Notes: a model not told the origin generated them from the letters alone. DNA of 64,000 nucleotides from Cheiracanthium punctorium (GCA_038373885.1 JAWZYV010012352.1:310001-374000), one strand, 5' to 3'; positions 36,203 through 48,529 are shown, counted from the first letter of the stretch. Numbers and translations are program-made.

Positions 36203-36415
36203 AGTGAGGAAAGATCATGTCACTGAATGTGTCGTTTGGAGCTGCATTGCATACGTCCTTCCTGGAGTTTCCCGCCACAGTTTGGATCCTCATCAGAAGG
36301 TGGAGGACTTCTGAATATTGGAACAGCTCGGAAGCTGCGAGCGACCATCGAGAGGACTTTCGGAACCACGGATTTAACGTGTACGTATACCGCATGCACA
36401 CGATGGTCTTCCCCG
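36203..36415 (-). mobile_element. SINE A copy 2 of a cluster
   Basis: It carries TCACTGAATGTGTCGTTTGG, GAGTTTCCCGCCACAGTTTG, TCATCAGAAGGTGGAGGAC, GGACTTTCGGAACCACGGAT and TTAACGTGTACGTATACCGC. It stops before the tRNA-like head, so it is 5'-truncated. Several overlapping short ORFs on both strands here are by-products of the repeat. Confidence 0.8.
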
Positions 36416-36634
36416 AGGCAGAAACAGGGTGACAAGGCGACATCGCTGCAGAAACAGAACGATCCTCTGTAGACAAATTGCCTTCGAGAGTTGAAAATTT
36501 TGCAGAAGACCACTTTTATGAAATTGTAATTTACAATTAACAATGTTTAAATGCACCCACAACTTTGTGTGTACATGTATTCTATGTATTGTGGTGAAAG
36601 CATGGCAAGTATTCTGTCACTGGGGCGGTCTTTA

Positions 36635-36716
36635 CATGGTACGTCGATATCGAACCCGCAACCTTCCGGTTACGAGCCAAATGCCTAAACCACTGGGCTA
36701 CACGGCCCTTGCAACC
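36635..36716 (-). mobile_element. SINE A head fragment
   Basis: Only the tRNA-like head is present: the minus strand has GGCCGTGTAGCCCAGTGGTT, then GTAACCGGAAGGTTGCGGGT and TCGATATC. It abuts CTTCCGGTTTATTTATTTA, which leads into the next copy. Confidence 0.75.
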
Positions 36717-36739
36717 TTCCGGTTTATTTATTTATTTGC

Positions 36740-37027
36740 CAGGAGAGGACAGCTCGCGTCACTGAATGTGTCGCTTAGAGCTACATTTACGTCCTTCCGG
36801 AATTTCCCGCCACAATTTGGAACCTCATCAGAAGGTGGGGGACTTCTGAATATTGGCACCCCTCGGAAACTGCTAGCGACCGCCGAGAGGACTTTCGGAA
36901 CCACGGATTTAACGTGCACGTACACCGCATGTACACGGTGGTCTTTAGTGGTACGCCGGTATCGAACCCACAACCTTTCGGTTACGAGTCCTTCGCCTTA
37001 ACCACTGGGCTACCACGGCCCAGCCTT
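36740..37027 (-). mobile_element. SINE A copy 3, intact head
   Basis: This is the reference copy. On the minus strand the head begins GGCCGTGGTAGCCCAGTGGT, giving an A box TAGCCCAGTGGTTA (36999-37012) and a B box GGTTCGATACC (36958-36968), the internal RNA polymerase III promoter of tRNA-derived SINEs. The position matching the anticodon reads CGT, which would suggest a threonine tRNA origin or a mutated CAT. The body carries the GTGCACGTTAAATCCGTGG and CTAGCAGTTTCCGAGGGG blocks. Confidence 0.85.
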
Positions 37028-38634
37028 CCGGTTTGAAAATAACAGCAACATAGAAGTACTTTTCAAACTTTTCACACATATATGGACGTCATTCTTAATT
37101 TTCATCGTTTTTTAATAGCGCCCTCTCAATGGAGCTCTTAGGTTGCGGCGCACTATTTTAGACCACCTACAGTAATAATTAAAAAAAAAGCTTTTGATAA
37201 AGAGATCAGAAACAACCTATTCAGTTTTCTGATTTTACAATTAGCTACGTTTACGCCAATTGATACAAGCTTTAAGAAACATAGAGATGAGATGGGCTTG
37301 GACTCTAGATTTTACATTATATTTTGCGATCAGTCTTACTAAGGAAAATTATTTCATTTTATTTAATCTGATTATCAGTGAGAGAAATAACATGCTGAAA
37401 TACCTACAAGATAAACATTTTTGTTTCAATTATAGTTGAAGCTAATAATAAAAAGCGAGTGCGACTTCGGTAAGCATTAAAATATCACAAGTGTACATTT
37501 TAGAGTTTTTAAGCCTATCTAACGTTGCTTTTGATTAAACACACCGCTGGAATATTTTAATCTTAAAACCAGGTTATGTCTCAGAAAGAAAACACAAGCA
37601 AACCCGAGCCTTTGAAATGCATCTTTAATCTGAACCCACATTCTTATATAGCCATTTCAGTTTGACAATTTATAAAAATAAAAAAATATGCCACAAAAGC
37701 GTTGCTAAGAGAAAAATATAACGAATGAATTTTATAAAATACATAAAAATATAATATTTCTCAAGCAAAATTTCCATTTTCTGTTCTTCCATAGGTTTGG
37801 AAAAGAGTATCATATAGCAACGATCTACTTGAATACATCAAAGAAAATACAGTTAGGACATTTTAAATAAAAAAATATTTTAAAAGTAAGTGTGCCCCCC
37901 CCCTTTTTCGCGAGTTTTAAACCATCTATTTATTTAACGGAACTATGCATAGTCTTTCTTACTCCGATAGCAATATACGTTGCTGTAAAGTTTATTTAAA
38001 GTTCTGTAAAATTTATTCTAAAATGTAAGTTTCTATTTTATTTCACATTTTCCCACCTAATTACTTTGTCTTACAAATATGCTGAATGAATAGGACATAA
38101 TTATGTAATTTTCATGCCATCGGTGAAATCCGCTGTAATATGACAATTTAAATAAGTATATTTTTAATAAGGATTCTAACAGACGAAAATTGTAAATGAA
38201 GGCCCTTAAGCTCATAGTTATGAAATACTAAGTTTCAAACTAACTTTCCAGCAAATTACATTCTAAAAAATTGATAATAACATTATTTTGGTGTCATCTA
38301 AATTGATAAATGTACTAGTCTATAACGACAAGTATCCTGAAGAAAATATTTTGCTAAATTTAGATTTGTATGGTTTTCATTTTTTTTTTTTTTTTTTTTT
38401 TAGCACCAGGGTGCTAAAAAAAAAAACCTTGCTTTTTGTGCTTGCTTTTTGTGTAGACACGATTTTGGTACAATTTTCGCGTCGAGTCACTTTTGAAATG
38501 TGTTTGCCAGATAACGTGGAGGGGGGGGGGGAGGCATTAATAAAATGTTGAAAGTCGCACAAGGTTTGCAATTTTTGATAAATGATCGCTAAATTGGGTA
38601 CCAAAATACGACAATTTATTATAAATATATTTGG
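37028..38634. other. AT-rich noncoding
   Basis: Contains the A/T-run palindrome at 38391 and a G run near 38521. Otherwise nothing recognised. Confidence 0.55.
38391..38426. repeat. A/T-run palindrome around AGCACC
   Basis: T run plus AGCACC, two bases AG, then GGTGCT plus A run: a 17-bp inverted repeat. It sits directly after a run of about 20 T, so slippage and template switching are likely during replication or assembly. Confidence 0.9.
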
Positions 38635-39690
38635 AGTATAGTTAGATAACGCCTGGCGAATATTGTAAAATAGTTTTAGTAGGCGATTTTAATATAGATT
38701 TTAATTCCGAAGAAGTGTTTTATAGAATAATGAAAACAAATACGGTACACATCATAGATTATGATACACTTTACAAATGGTATTTATAAAGGTAAAGTGT
38801 AGTTTGACAATGCCTGGCGAAAATTGTTAAACAGTTTTGGTAGGCGATTTTAATATAGATTTCTATTCCGAAGAAGTGTTTTATGGAACAAAGAAGGAAA
38901 ACACGATACACTCATGGATTATGATGCTCTTTCCTAACAGTATTAAAATGTCTACGAGATATATTTGGAATATGCCTATAGTTCCAATATGCCTGGTGAA
39001 GATTTTAAAACAGTATAAATAGGCGTAGGTTAAGATAGATTTGGATTCCAAAGATGTGCTTTATGGTTCAAGAAAGAGGGGATTCCTATTTTAACGCCCC
39101 TACTTTCGCCAACATAAAAATTCCCCGCCCTTTGGCGAGCTTGGAAGTCATGGGTCTCTAGGAGTTATGCACAAGTTTCAACAACGCTCCCTAAACAACT
39201 ACATGAAAACTAAAGTGAACAAATCAGTGATAAACGCACTAGTTAAGGAATTTGAAGACACTTAATTATTAAAACTACATTAATTGGCAACCCAAAATAA
39301 ATAAAAATGTAACGGAATGCTGTACTTACAGGTTGTTCCAAATCGCCATTTTAATTCTAAATTACGATTGCCACATAAATACAATAAATCGTCATGGTTA
39401 CTCTATATGTTTAATGATCGCCACCTTGGCGAGAGTTGGGGCGTTAAAGTAGAAATCAACCCAAGAAAGACAAACACGGTACACTCATGGATTATGATGC
39501 ACATTCGAAACAATATTTAAAGCTGTGAAGTATAGTTGTAATATACTTAGCGAAGATTGTAAAATAGTTTTAGTAGGCGATTTTAAGATAGATTTCGATT
39601 CCAAAGATGGTTTTTATAAAATAAGGAAGAAAAATACTGCTCACTCATGAACAATGATATATTTTCCAACCTTATGGAATAAGGAAGAAA
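38635..39690 (+). repeat. four tandem ~160-bp units carrying an LVGDFNIDF frame
   Basis: The word AGGCG opening the core recurs at 38681, 38842, 39021 and 39573. After subtracting the 393 bases added by the transposon at 39078, the last spacing is 159, so the period is 159-179. Units 1, 2 and 4 can be translated around the core as NCKIVLVGDFNIDF, LVGDFNIDFYSEEVFY and LVGDFKIDFDSKDGFY, followed by an NT(V/I)H block. GDFN is the conserved Asp/Asn motif of exonuclease-endonuclease-phosphatase domains found in many non-LTR and some other retroelements (family knowledge). No unit extends to a full domain, so these are pseudogenic repeats. Confidence 0.8.
39078..39461. mobile_element. 384-bp TIR element with 9-bp duplications
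   Basis: CAAGAAAGA lies on both sides (39069-39077 and 39462-39470). The ends read GGGGATTCCTATTTTAACGC and, inward, GGTTGATTTCTACTTTAACG; the similarity goes on through GCCCC.ACT.TCGCCAA on both sides. It interrupts a tandem unit whose intact sisters show the empty site. Duplications of 8-9 bases with G-rich ends fit Merlin or Mutator-like elements; I cannot choose between them. Confidence 0.85.
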
Positions 39691-41284
39691 ATGGGGACGA
39701 CGCATAAATTATAATACGCTTTTAATATATAGCACTTTGGTGCGTATTTAAAATCTGAAAAGGTTTCAGATTTTCTTCAATTTTTTTTTCACAGAGCAAA
39801 CGAGATTCTTTTTATAAGCTTTCTTTTCACTAGTCCAGTCTTCGGTGTCGTGGTGTAAGTCTGGGAGAAGATTTTCAGGTTTCCAAACAGACAGGTGTGA
39901 AGCAATAGAGCAACAAATCTAAAATTATAAAATCCAATTAAAGTTTTTAAAATTTTAGGGTATATAACCAATATTAAGGGAAGTTCAATTTGCTGAAAAA
40001 TCAATAGTCTTCCGAGATATTTAGGAATTTTGAAAATTTAGCCTTGTCACTGAAATAACGCTTGCTCAGGACCCCTAGAATTTTATTGGACAGCTACTTA
40101 GCAATCGAACTGCAAATCTAATATTATACAAGAACAGACAATAATTAAAGTAGAACATGCCTTTGTCAGCTGCATTAAATTATTGAATGAGAGCGTAATT
40201 TAGGAAATGCAACTTCTCATGTTATTTTCTGACTGGTCTGAAGACATTGCACTTCATTTCATACGCAATGAAGTTATTCATCAAGTCGGATTCTTCCCCC
40301 CGGTACTGCAGCAAAAGAATATCCAAGAGAGAGAGGCAACCCTCAGAGAGCATAAACGGACAATATTTTCTGAGAGCACTATCTATTTCTTTTATCGTTT
40401 TCTTAAATCTCCAGTGGTATCTAAATCTAAGCAACTAGATTGCCGGTAGAGCAGCGAGTGTCTCAAGGGAAACGTCTTTTGATTCGGCCGCACATAAGAA
40501 AGTCATCTCAGGCTAAAAGCTTTGATTCGTTGTAAATAAATCGTTTAGACTGAGTAATATAAATGGGTATTTAATAGGCCACACAAGAGACATATCCCAT
40601 AAGGTTATTAAATGCACTCAAGAAAACGAATAGAATTTGCTATATGCTACAACAGCAAACAGAATTTTTGTGATTCTAAGTTTTCAAGCAGAAAGTGTTT
40701 CAAGATATTTAATGCTGAACAATGCACCAAGGGTTTCACAAAATGTGAGCAGTGGCATTCAACATTTTAGCTTTAGACACAAAAGATTTGTCCCGTGGTT
40801 TTACTCACATAGCTCCAGGTACAAAAAGTCACTTAAATAAGACACTTGCACTTATTTGGAGAAAACTTGCTAAACTCTATACAATTTAAAACGATTCTAT
40901 AGTAATTTATATTATTCTAAAATAAAAAATAACGCAAATTCCTATCAAACTATTTTATAAATAAAAAATTAATGTGATAAAATAAAAAAAATTAATTACA
41001 ATTATATTTATAAATCATTGGGTTGTGTGAAACTTAGTTCAGTAATCGGGAAAATTTATGAGCTATTTATAAAGGTAGATTTGACTGCTTTAAGAGCTCA
41101 CAATTCCAAAATTAATATAACAAAAATAAACTACTGGTATGTAATAACTTATTTCCAAATCATTCTTGGAAATTAAATCAACACCTTAATATGAAATGGG
41201 ATTATCATCAACAACAACAACCAAAAAAAAAATCAGCATAATCCTCCCCCTCATAACAACTCTTGAAAAAGGGTGATTATGTAT
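39691..41284. other. AT-rich noncoding, nothing recognised
   Basis: Overlapping plus and minus ORFs of 63-80 codons at 40207-40449 lack motifs and splice signals. Confidence 0.55.
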
Positions 41285-41662
41285 TTTTCTTACCAATAGA
41301 CACACACAGGCCAGCTTCCGACTACAGTCTTGACCGCTACGAGGCCAAGAGATGTTGAACATTTCATTGTGTAGGTGTCTAGTAGGTAGGACAACGTTTT
41401 TACTCATCAATGGTTTCCTAATATTCCAGAGGAGAGACCTAGCACCTGTGTTTTCACTCCCAAAGGTATCGCTTGAATGTGAAAGACATTGGAGCCACGG
41501 CAGGCTTTACTTTTAATATTTCCCTTCAACGTATACGGTCCACAGCAGACTCAGTCCAGAAAGATGGACACCCTCTCTAGCACTGGTCAAAGTAGGTGCT
41601 GCTTCGGATGAGGTGTTCTGATGAGAACTGAATTTAACCGACTGAACCACTGTCGGATGGAT
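41285..41662 (-). mobile_element. SINE C copy, reverse
   Basis: It shares with 54675-55172 the order GAGATGTTGAACATTTCATT, GAGAGACCTAGCACC, ACATTGGAGCCACGGCAGGC, AGACTCAGTCCAGA, CACTGGTCAAAGTAGG and GAACTGAATTTAACCGACTG. The head end is near 41662. Confidence 0.75.
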
Positions 41663-42050
41663 GAATGTATATTACCTCGACCATTTAATCCTAAATTCGT
41701 TACAAATGCTTACTATTTTAAATCGAAACATCATATGTGTTATCTCTATCACTGTGGCATTTAATATTTATAAAACTTAATATAGTAAAGAGAACACTAA
41801 AAAAAATGAATGCCGCATTTTTGTAAATAAATAAAAATTAACAATAAAAAATCGAAGAGACAGAATTACTCCAACCACCACTATATAGACAGAAAGAATC
41901 ATTAGGCGTGCAATCGAATGTAATACTGAAAAAACATTGAGTAATTAGTAGTAATTACAGCCCAATATGCGGGTAAAATGTAGCACGTTGTGGTGTACTT
42001 ACAAGCAAAGACAAAACGCTGTGCGGGTAAAAGTGAAGATTTTTTTTTGG

Positions 42051-42093
<43 letters not shown>

Positions 42094-44344
42094 TATTGAC
42101 AAGAAATTTTTGTTATTGCATCTTTACAATACACTTATATATGTTCGGGAAAAAGAATGAAACAATAGTCTGAATCTCGGTTAGAGACTAAAAGTATTTT
42201 ACATGGGGAAGTTTCCTTTTCCTTTTCAAGTCCACTTACATAGTAAAAAAAAAAAAAAAAGACATTGAGCTGATTATATCAAGAAAGTGAAAAAAACACT
42301 AGGACGAACCTTTGTTTGTTAGATATTTTATACATGAAAATCTTCGTTATCCAGTTCACTTACAAATATGCAGAAATAAAATAATATCGATAAAATAATG
42401 CGATCCTGATTTTTCTAGGGTGGGAAGAGATTATGAGTTTTCCAATCGTAATAAATGATAACACATAGCATTAAAGAATCAAATCGGGTGTTCTAAGTGT
42501 GGAAACAGAGGTTCAAGATATTCAAAGTAGTTTTGAGTTCGAGTTCTAAAATTATGACGTAAAATTTGCAATGTCGTAAACGTTGATATAATCGTAATTT
42601 AATAAAATAAACAAATCTAAACGAGCTTGCGATCCTCAGAAAACTCATCTTGCTTAAAACAACAAGCAAGCATGCATTTGCATATTAAATAACAATATAA
42701 AAAAAGAGACAAATGATTTGAATCACGATACATCATTATTTAAAGCAAATAAATGAATAAATAAAATAAAATTGCATGGATTACAAACACTTTCCGACAC
42801 AGTTTTATCTAATTTTGTATGTACTAATACTTATTGCATTTGCAACCTGTTCCCTCTCATCCTTGCAAAGGCGCGAGAACAGTGTCTTCCTTGTCTGCGA
42901 CCATCGTTGCTTCTGGACATGAGTTTTTGAATATCGTGCAGTACGCAAGCGCCAACGTGCATCTTTAAAAAACGATTTAAATAATTACTTCTGAACCTAA
43001 TGTTTTGGAATCCTTCGTGTTCACTATAAAAATACAAGTCATAATGCAACCACATTCAATAAGGTACATGGCGTAGTATGCGAGTATAGCAATAACATAA
43101 GTAATTTTCGTAGCGGTTGATTCATATTTTCGTCTGTTTGAGCACAGATGAACAGACAAACCGAATTGAATTTATAAAGATTTTCCAACTTTGTTGAGTG
43201 TTTAAAAAAATGTATTTCGAGTTCACTAAGAAAACTCAAAAGAACATTTTTTCGTAAAGACATTAGGCAGAAGAAAAAAAAGTATAAGTTTCTTCCTCTT
43301 TTATTTAACATCTGATAGATGTATATTCCTCGGGGAAATTCTGACAAAATTCTTCCGGGAAAGATTTCAGATAAAGTTGAAATAAAACGAGATTTGATGA
43401 GCTTTAATAAAAATACTTTTCAATTACATAATCTACGACATTATTAAAATGTGGCATGATTAATTTTGTTTAGACGAAATTTTAGCTTCTATATCAAACA
43501 AATAAAAATATATTACCCATAGTCTTTTATTACATAGCAGCAGTCTTGTAATTATTATAACATTGGTTATGATATTAAATTCTCTGCCTTTCGATAGGTC
43601 CACATTAATTCACTTCTTTTCAAATGAACGCACTTTCAAGCTTTGTGTTTCATTAATAAAATATTAATACAGTATCAGTTTTTTAAGGATGTTAAAATTA
43701 GTTTAGCTCACACCACGCTGAAAAAATCGACTAAAATTATGAGTATTTTATTATAAAATATTCAAATAAGGTAAATTTTTAAAAGAAGCCTCTTTCCATT
43801 TTACGCTTGACAAGTTTTGAAAAAGTAAATACCAACTACACATCCTATGATATTATTATAATAGTAAAAACGATTGAGTAATTATTGTTATCTGAAAAGT
43901 TTTAAAACTTTTTTGTTTAAAAAAGAGCTATACATTTTGCATGCAAATTTGCATGTATTAGTATTTTCAGAAACAATATTCTTTAACCCACACATATTTT
44001 TACATCACAATTTCATTTTTAGGATAGTTTAGCGTGGATATTACATCCGAAATAAAGCCTTAACACTGGAAAATGAGTTTAAAATTTTCTAACATTTCAT
44101 TTAAATTTTAAAATTTGTGTAAAAAAATACATAGATAAATAATTCTTAATCAATTACATCTGTATAATAAAAAAAAATATTTATAAAAAAGGTTTATTTA
44201 ACAGCTTCAGTTACAGTTAGCCCTCGAAAGCAAAATCATTTTAAGCAAACAATTTCAAATGTAACAGGGCTATAAATAATAAAAGTCATTGAAAAATTAT
44301 TAAAAAGAACAAAAACAATTTAATGGATCCTTTTCTACGCATAT
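41663..44344. other. AT-rich noncoding
   Basis: The TG microsatellite and an A run near 42246 only. The 102-codon minus ORF at 43039-43347 shows no motif. Confidence 0.55.
42059..42091 (+). repeat. (TG)n microsatellite
   Basis: About 16 TG units follow a short TATA run. The ORFs that span it encode VCVCVC or THTHTH only because of the repeat. Confidence 0.97.
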
Positions 44345-44520
44345 GTGACACTCTATTTTTGAAAGAGTTCTTGCATTCTGTACCCGGTCTACGTAAAAAG
44401 CTCTTTTTCTAACACTAGCACAAAATCCTATAGGAGATATCGAACTCGAAAGGAAAAACTTCTTTTTTGAGCTCTAAGACAAGGCTTTTCCGCATTTTCC
44501 CCAACATTATGTAGAAAGAT
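44345..44520. repeat. dispersed repeat D, copy 1
   Basis: It aligns to 46030-46200 in the same direction over about 160 bases: TTTTTGAAAGAGTTC, a TGTACCC block, ACTAGC, GAGATATCGA and AAGGCTTTTCC occur in order. It is diverged and noncoding, and its class is unknown. Confidence 0.6.
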
Positions 44521-45212
44521 TCGTAAAGTGAAGTCGTGTGAAAATGTATGCAACTACTATGGGTTTAGTGTTATCGGACGGAAAATACAATACAGATGTT
44601 CGATATTTTTTAAAGGCTGTACCAGAAAACCGGCATTGAAAAGAGCATTACGATAATAATTTATAATATTAGAAACAAAAAATATAGTAAAAAAATAAAC
44701 CATTGCAGTATTAGAACACAAAGAACAGTAAAAGAACAGAGAGAATGTAGCATCAGCATTAAGAGTAAATATCACATAAAAAATCAATCTTGTGTAGTCT
44801 ATTATAACATTTATTTAAAAAACAATTAATTTCTGCATATTTCTAAAATATGATCGTAAAAAACATAACGCATCTATTGATCTGTCATGCAAACTGTAAC
44901 GGATTTTTATGTGTGCTCAGTTACCTTGTGCTGAAAATGCTTTTCTCGCACCTATGAAGTTTGGTGGTAATTTTATTAATGAACAATATTTTCCTAAATA
45001 TTTCACTCTAAGTATTTTGTCTTCTAACAACTCTATCTCTAGTCAGTCGGTTTTAAATAAATATTGCCTTTAGGTTACTTTTGTATTGTTTTTGTCGCAT
45101 TTTTTTTTTTTAATTTATAGCTAACTGCAATTTCTCGTCTACAGACAATTCTTTTTCATCAATCACTTTCAACGAATTTCTCTAGATATGTTTGTGTTTA
45201 ATTCATAGCTAA

Positions 45213-45300
45213 TACCGAAAGACTGGTATTTACTGATTTATACCGTTTACCTTAACAAATACTGGTATTCGGTATACTGGTGTGCCGGTATTGCTATCAC
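45213..45300. mobile_element. short TIR-like element with AATACCG motifs
   Basis: Left TAGCTAATACCGAAAGAC and right, read inward, TAGTGATAGCAATACCGG share the AATACCG and CAGTAT blocks in inverted orientation. This resembles hAT termini with repeated ATACC motifs. No duplication was found and it is very short, so the call is tentative. Confidence 0.3.
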
Positions 45301-45409
45301 TATATGTGCTGTATTAACACTGCATTTAAATTTTATAGTAATCCACGAAAAAATTACAGACGCTACAGCATATACGGACAAACAGAAGTCGATATGTGGT
45401 GTTAAGACC

Positions 45410-45610
45410 AAATATCTACGCGAGGGATCTAGGCCGAGTGGGGGGGTTGCCCTCAGTGGGAAACTTTCTAAAGGATCCTAACCCATATGTACGCGAAGTT
45501 TCGGAGAAAACCACGGAATACTCCGAACGATTAGGTCTGCGGGCGCGACCCGGTTACGAACCAGGCACCTTCCGTCTCCCAGTTTAAAGCGCGAGCGCTA
45601 TGCTGCTGGT
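45410..45610 (-). mobile_element. SINE B copy, reverse
   Basis: The minus strand shows a head with CATAGCGCTCGCGCTTTAAA and B-box-like CTGGTTCGTAACCGGGTCGC, then CGTTCGGAGTATTCCGTGG, TTTTCTCCGAAACTTCGCG, TTTAGAAAGTTTCCCAC and GAGGGCAAC. The core is about 80 percent identical by eye to the copy at 5118, but the head differs, so two heads may share one core. Confidence 0.75.
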
Positions 45611-46029
45611 GGGGCCAAACAGAAGTCGAACACTTTCAAACGAATTCGAGACTTAAAAACGCAAAGCCCCTTGTTCTGAATTTAAAATATAACAAAATAA
45701 CTGATTTTTGCAGTTCTTTCAATGTATGACTCCAACCATCTAAAAAAAATAAGAAAACAGTTTACCTTTAGGATAGGAATGAGGATGCACAAGGCGGTGC
45801 GCTTTCTTTAGAATATACAGATATTTTAACCATGTGAATCTACTGTTTTATGAAGTTTCATTTGGTCAAGTTCAGTCACTGCTCCAAATAAAAGACATTT
45901 TAAGGAAGCATTTCCTAAACTAAAACAGAGCAATAAATAATAGCATCCATAAAAAGTGGGGAAAAATAAGTTAATAATGAAACATGGCCTGGATTCTTTC
46001 TCAGATATTCCACCCTCCTGAACAATTCA

Positions 46030-46200
46030 GGTGAGAGTCCATTTCTGAAAGAGTTCGCGTGTTCTACACCCAGTAAAGCACAAAAAAGGTTCCTTGCCCA
46101 CGCTAGTGTACAGCATATCCCATGAGATATCGAGATGGAATCGAAAATCTTTGTTTCGAGCTCTTGCCCAAGCTTTTCCAGGTCGTTATGCATTGATGTT
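46030..46200. repeat. dispersed repeat D, copy 2
   Basis: Partner of 44345-44520. It shares TTTCTGAAAGAGTTCGCG, CTACACCC, GCTAGTG, TGAGATATCGAGA and AAGCTTTTCC. The short ORFs on both strands here probably have no meaning. Confidence 0.6.
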
Positions 46201-46545
46201 ACACCTCAAGGGAGGAAGGGAACTTTTACGAATCCGCACAGAAAGTAGTGCCCATAAAAAAATACCGGATTTCAATATAATTTCAATACTTAGCGGATAG
46301 AAAAAGTTACTCAAATATATAAAGCAATGGTTGTTTAAAAAGGAAAAATGTCTTTTAGAGTAACCTAAATTCGTAGATGTAGCTCCACAGTAAACTGTAT
46401 TTGTCGATTACCGAACAAATATGTTTTGTAAAGAAAGAAAAGAAAAAAACCCATGTATTTATGGATATAGTAAAGCTATTTTTCGATAGGTCAGCAGGAA
46501 AATAAAAAAAGCCCCAGCCCTAATTATGAAACGGATGGTATAAAT

Positions 46546-46807
46546 CAGACTTTGTGCGATTACACGATCATCTGTAATCGATTACAAGAAATGATATGGA
46601 TTACGATTGCGATTACCAACAATTTCCAAAAAGATTATGACTAGTGAATGTTAATTTAGTAAAATAACAGTAATCTTAATGTTAAAGAAATCAACTATCA
46701 AAAGAATTGTATAATAATACAATTTTATCATAGCATTTTTCAAAAATTAGTAAAATATTATTTTAATCATCGATTACAATCGATTGCAATCGGCACGAAG
46801 TCCGGTG
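46546..46807. mobile_element. TIR element with ATCGATTAC motifs, probably hAT
   Basis: The left end reads CAGACTTTGTGCGATTACAC and the right end, inward, CACCGGACTTCGTGCCGATT. Both then continue with TGTAATCGAT(T)-type words. The inverted similarity spans about 40 bases. A clean duplication was not found (ATAAAT-like words on both sides are shifted), so the boundaries may be off by a few bases. Confidence 0.5.
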
Positions 46808-46980
46808 TAAATACATAAAGTAATTTATGATGATATAAATGCTAAACATATTCCATTAAGATGATCAAAATTAATCCAAGGGATTAATTAGTTGATTCAT
46901 AAATATCAATACAAATATCCAAAAAAATAAGGTACTATGCAATACAAAAGGATTTATTTTTGTCTTTCCATTCTATTTAA

Positions 46981-47323
46981 CCCTTTAACGCGCTGTGTTC
47001 CCGCTCTGGGAACACCAAACTCTGACGTTTTGACTGTTGCCAGTAACGAAAAATAGATTTGATTTCTATAAAAATAGCTGTGGGTGACATAGCTCCACGA
47101 GAATGCTTTACATTTTACACGTCATTTCCGTAAAAAAATTGTTACGATTATCTTTAACGATTATCTGTGCGCGTGCACAGCTAGCTGTCGTCAAAAAAAG
47201 TGTCTCTAGATCTGTGGCACGCGATGAACGTTTCGATCGTCCGCCATCTTGCTGGTAGTTAAGTCGAGCGATGGCAACGGCTGCCCTTTTTTCAGCATTG
47301 GGAAAGGGTTGCGCCTCAAAGGG
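46981..47323 (+). mobile_element. piggyBac-like MITE, copy D
   Basis: TTAA duplications lie at 46977-46980 and 47324-47327. The left end is CCCTTTAACGCGCTGTG and the right end, read inward, is CCCTTTGAGGCGCAACCC. Relative to copy C it lacks part of the left-centre block after the TTTTTAACAGCACTGACATC-like segment. It is 343 bases and noncoding. Confidence 0.9.
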
Positions 47324-47869
47324 TTAATAAAGCAAAACCTACAACAGTCGCACTTGGTTTTCTTATCACGATTGGGGGAATGCTATGTACAAATACTCAA
47401 ACTGCTCTTCTTTTCAAAAATCGCAGCTACTTTAAGAAGTTCCGTTAAGATACACACATCGAAAGCATTATCAATTTCAGCACAGGAGGAAAAAAAAAAG
47501 AAGAAGCAGTAGAATGAATTACACTGTAAACATCTAATGTTTGATTGTTAACACAGACGTCTGTAAGCACATCAGTTTGACACGAGAGAGGAGATGGAGA
47601 TGGTTCGTCAACTAAGAACAATTCGAAAAAACACTTGTTCTTCCAACGAAAATACTCAAGAATCCCTTGTAGAAAGTAAGAAGAAGAAAAAATGCATTCA
47701 AGGGGAGAAACATTCAAAAATAAACCGTCAGATGGAGTCCGAGAGAGTTCTAGAAGTTTGAAAGGAGATAAGAAAAAAGTTTTAACTGGATTTATGCCTC
47801 TGATTTGAAGACAAACTGATTTAGAGAAAACTGATACGTGGCATAACTTTAGATTTTTGCATGACTATA

Positions 47870-47905
47870 CAGTGTGCCCCAAAAATTTTGTAACACGCTT
47901 TAATT
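47870..47905 (+). mobile_element. mariner-like terminus (fragment)
   Basis: After a TA, the sequence reads CAGTGTGCCCCAAAAATTTT, which resembles mariner-type terminal repeats. No inverted partner is evident in the next 400 bases, so it is a solo end or a chance match. Confidence 0.3.
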
Positions 47906-48529
47906 CTTTAGCTATTAGAGATAAGTTAAAAAAAAAATTCAAAATAAGGTAGGAAAAAAGACTACGTCAAGGAAAAATTTCTCTCGTCATCCAAAAAGTT
48001 ACGCATATTAAATTTGTATTCAACTCCCGTACAAAAAAAATCCCCAGTTAGTAAAATGTGCCCCGTACACTAACGAGGTGAGCTAAAATATTTGAGAATT
48101 ATATCCTAAAATGTGAAGATAAATATATGTTGACTTAAATCACTTTTCAATGGCTCTTGAAGGGAAGAAACCGCTTCGTATGATCGCATTTCAGGGGTCA
48201 TACAGAAATTACGAAAGAAAATATTTTTTCCACTCTAGCAATAAACGTTTACACTCATATTCATGTGTAGTCCCCGATACTCTTTGTTTAAAGATAAATG
48301 AGACGTTTTATGATAAAAAACTGAAAATTTGTACATCACCTCAGTGCATGGAACAAAGAGAAAACAAATTATTCGTACGCAAAATTAATTGGAAAAATCT
48401 GAAAGGAATTAAGTTCATATAAAACTTTATAGCACTTTCACTAGTACACTTTCCGTTTTAACAATTGTTCTGAAGTGCAGAAAAAACAAAACCTTTTCAT
48501 TAAATAGAAGATTAAAGATTATTAATAAA

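Noticed and set aside
36105..37001. Overlapping ORFs of 71-152 codons on both strands
   Set aside because: They lie in SINE A copies and repeat the same words in different frames, so they are products of the less AT-rich repeat.
36953..37027. Functional tRNA gene (CGT at the anticodon position)
   Set aside because: The A and B boxes are good, but the 3' acceptor stem cannot be paired and the sequence runs on into the SINE A body, so it is a SINE head.
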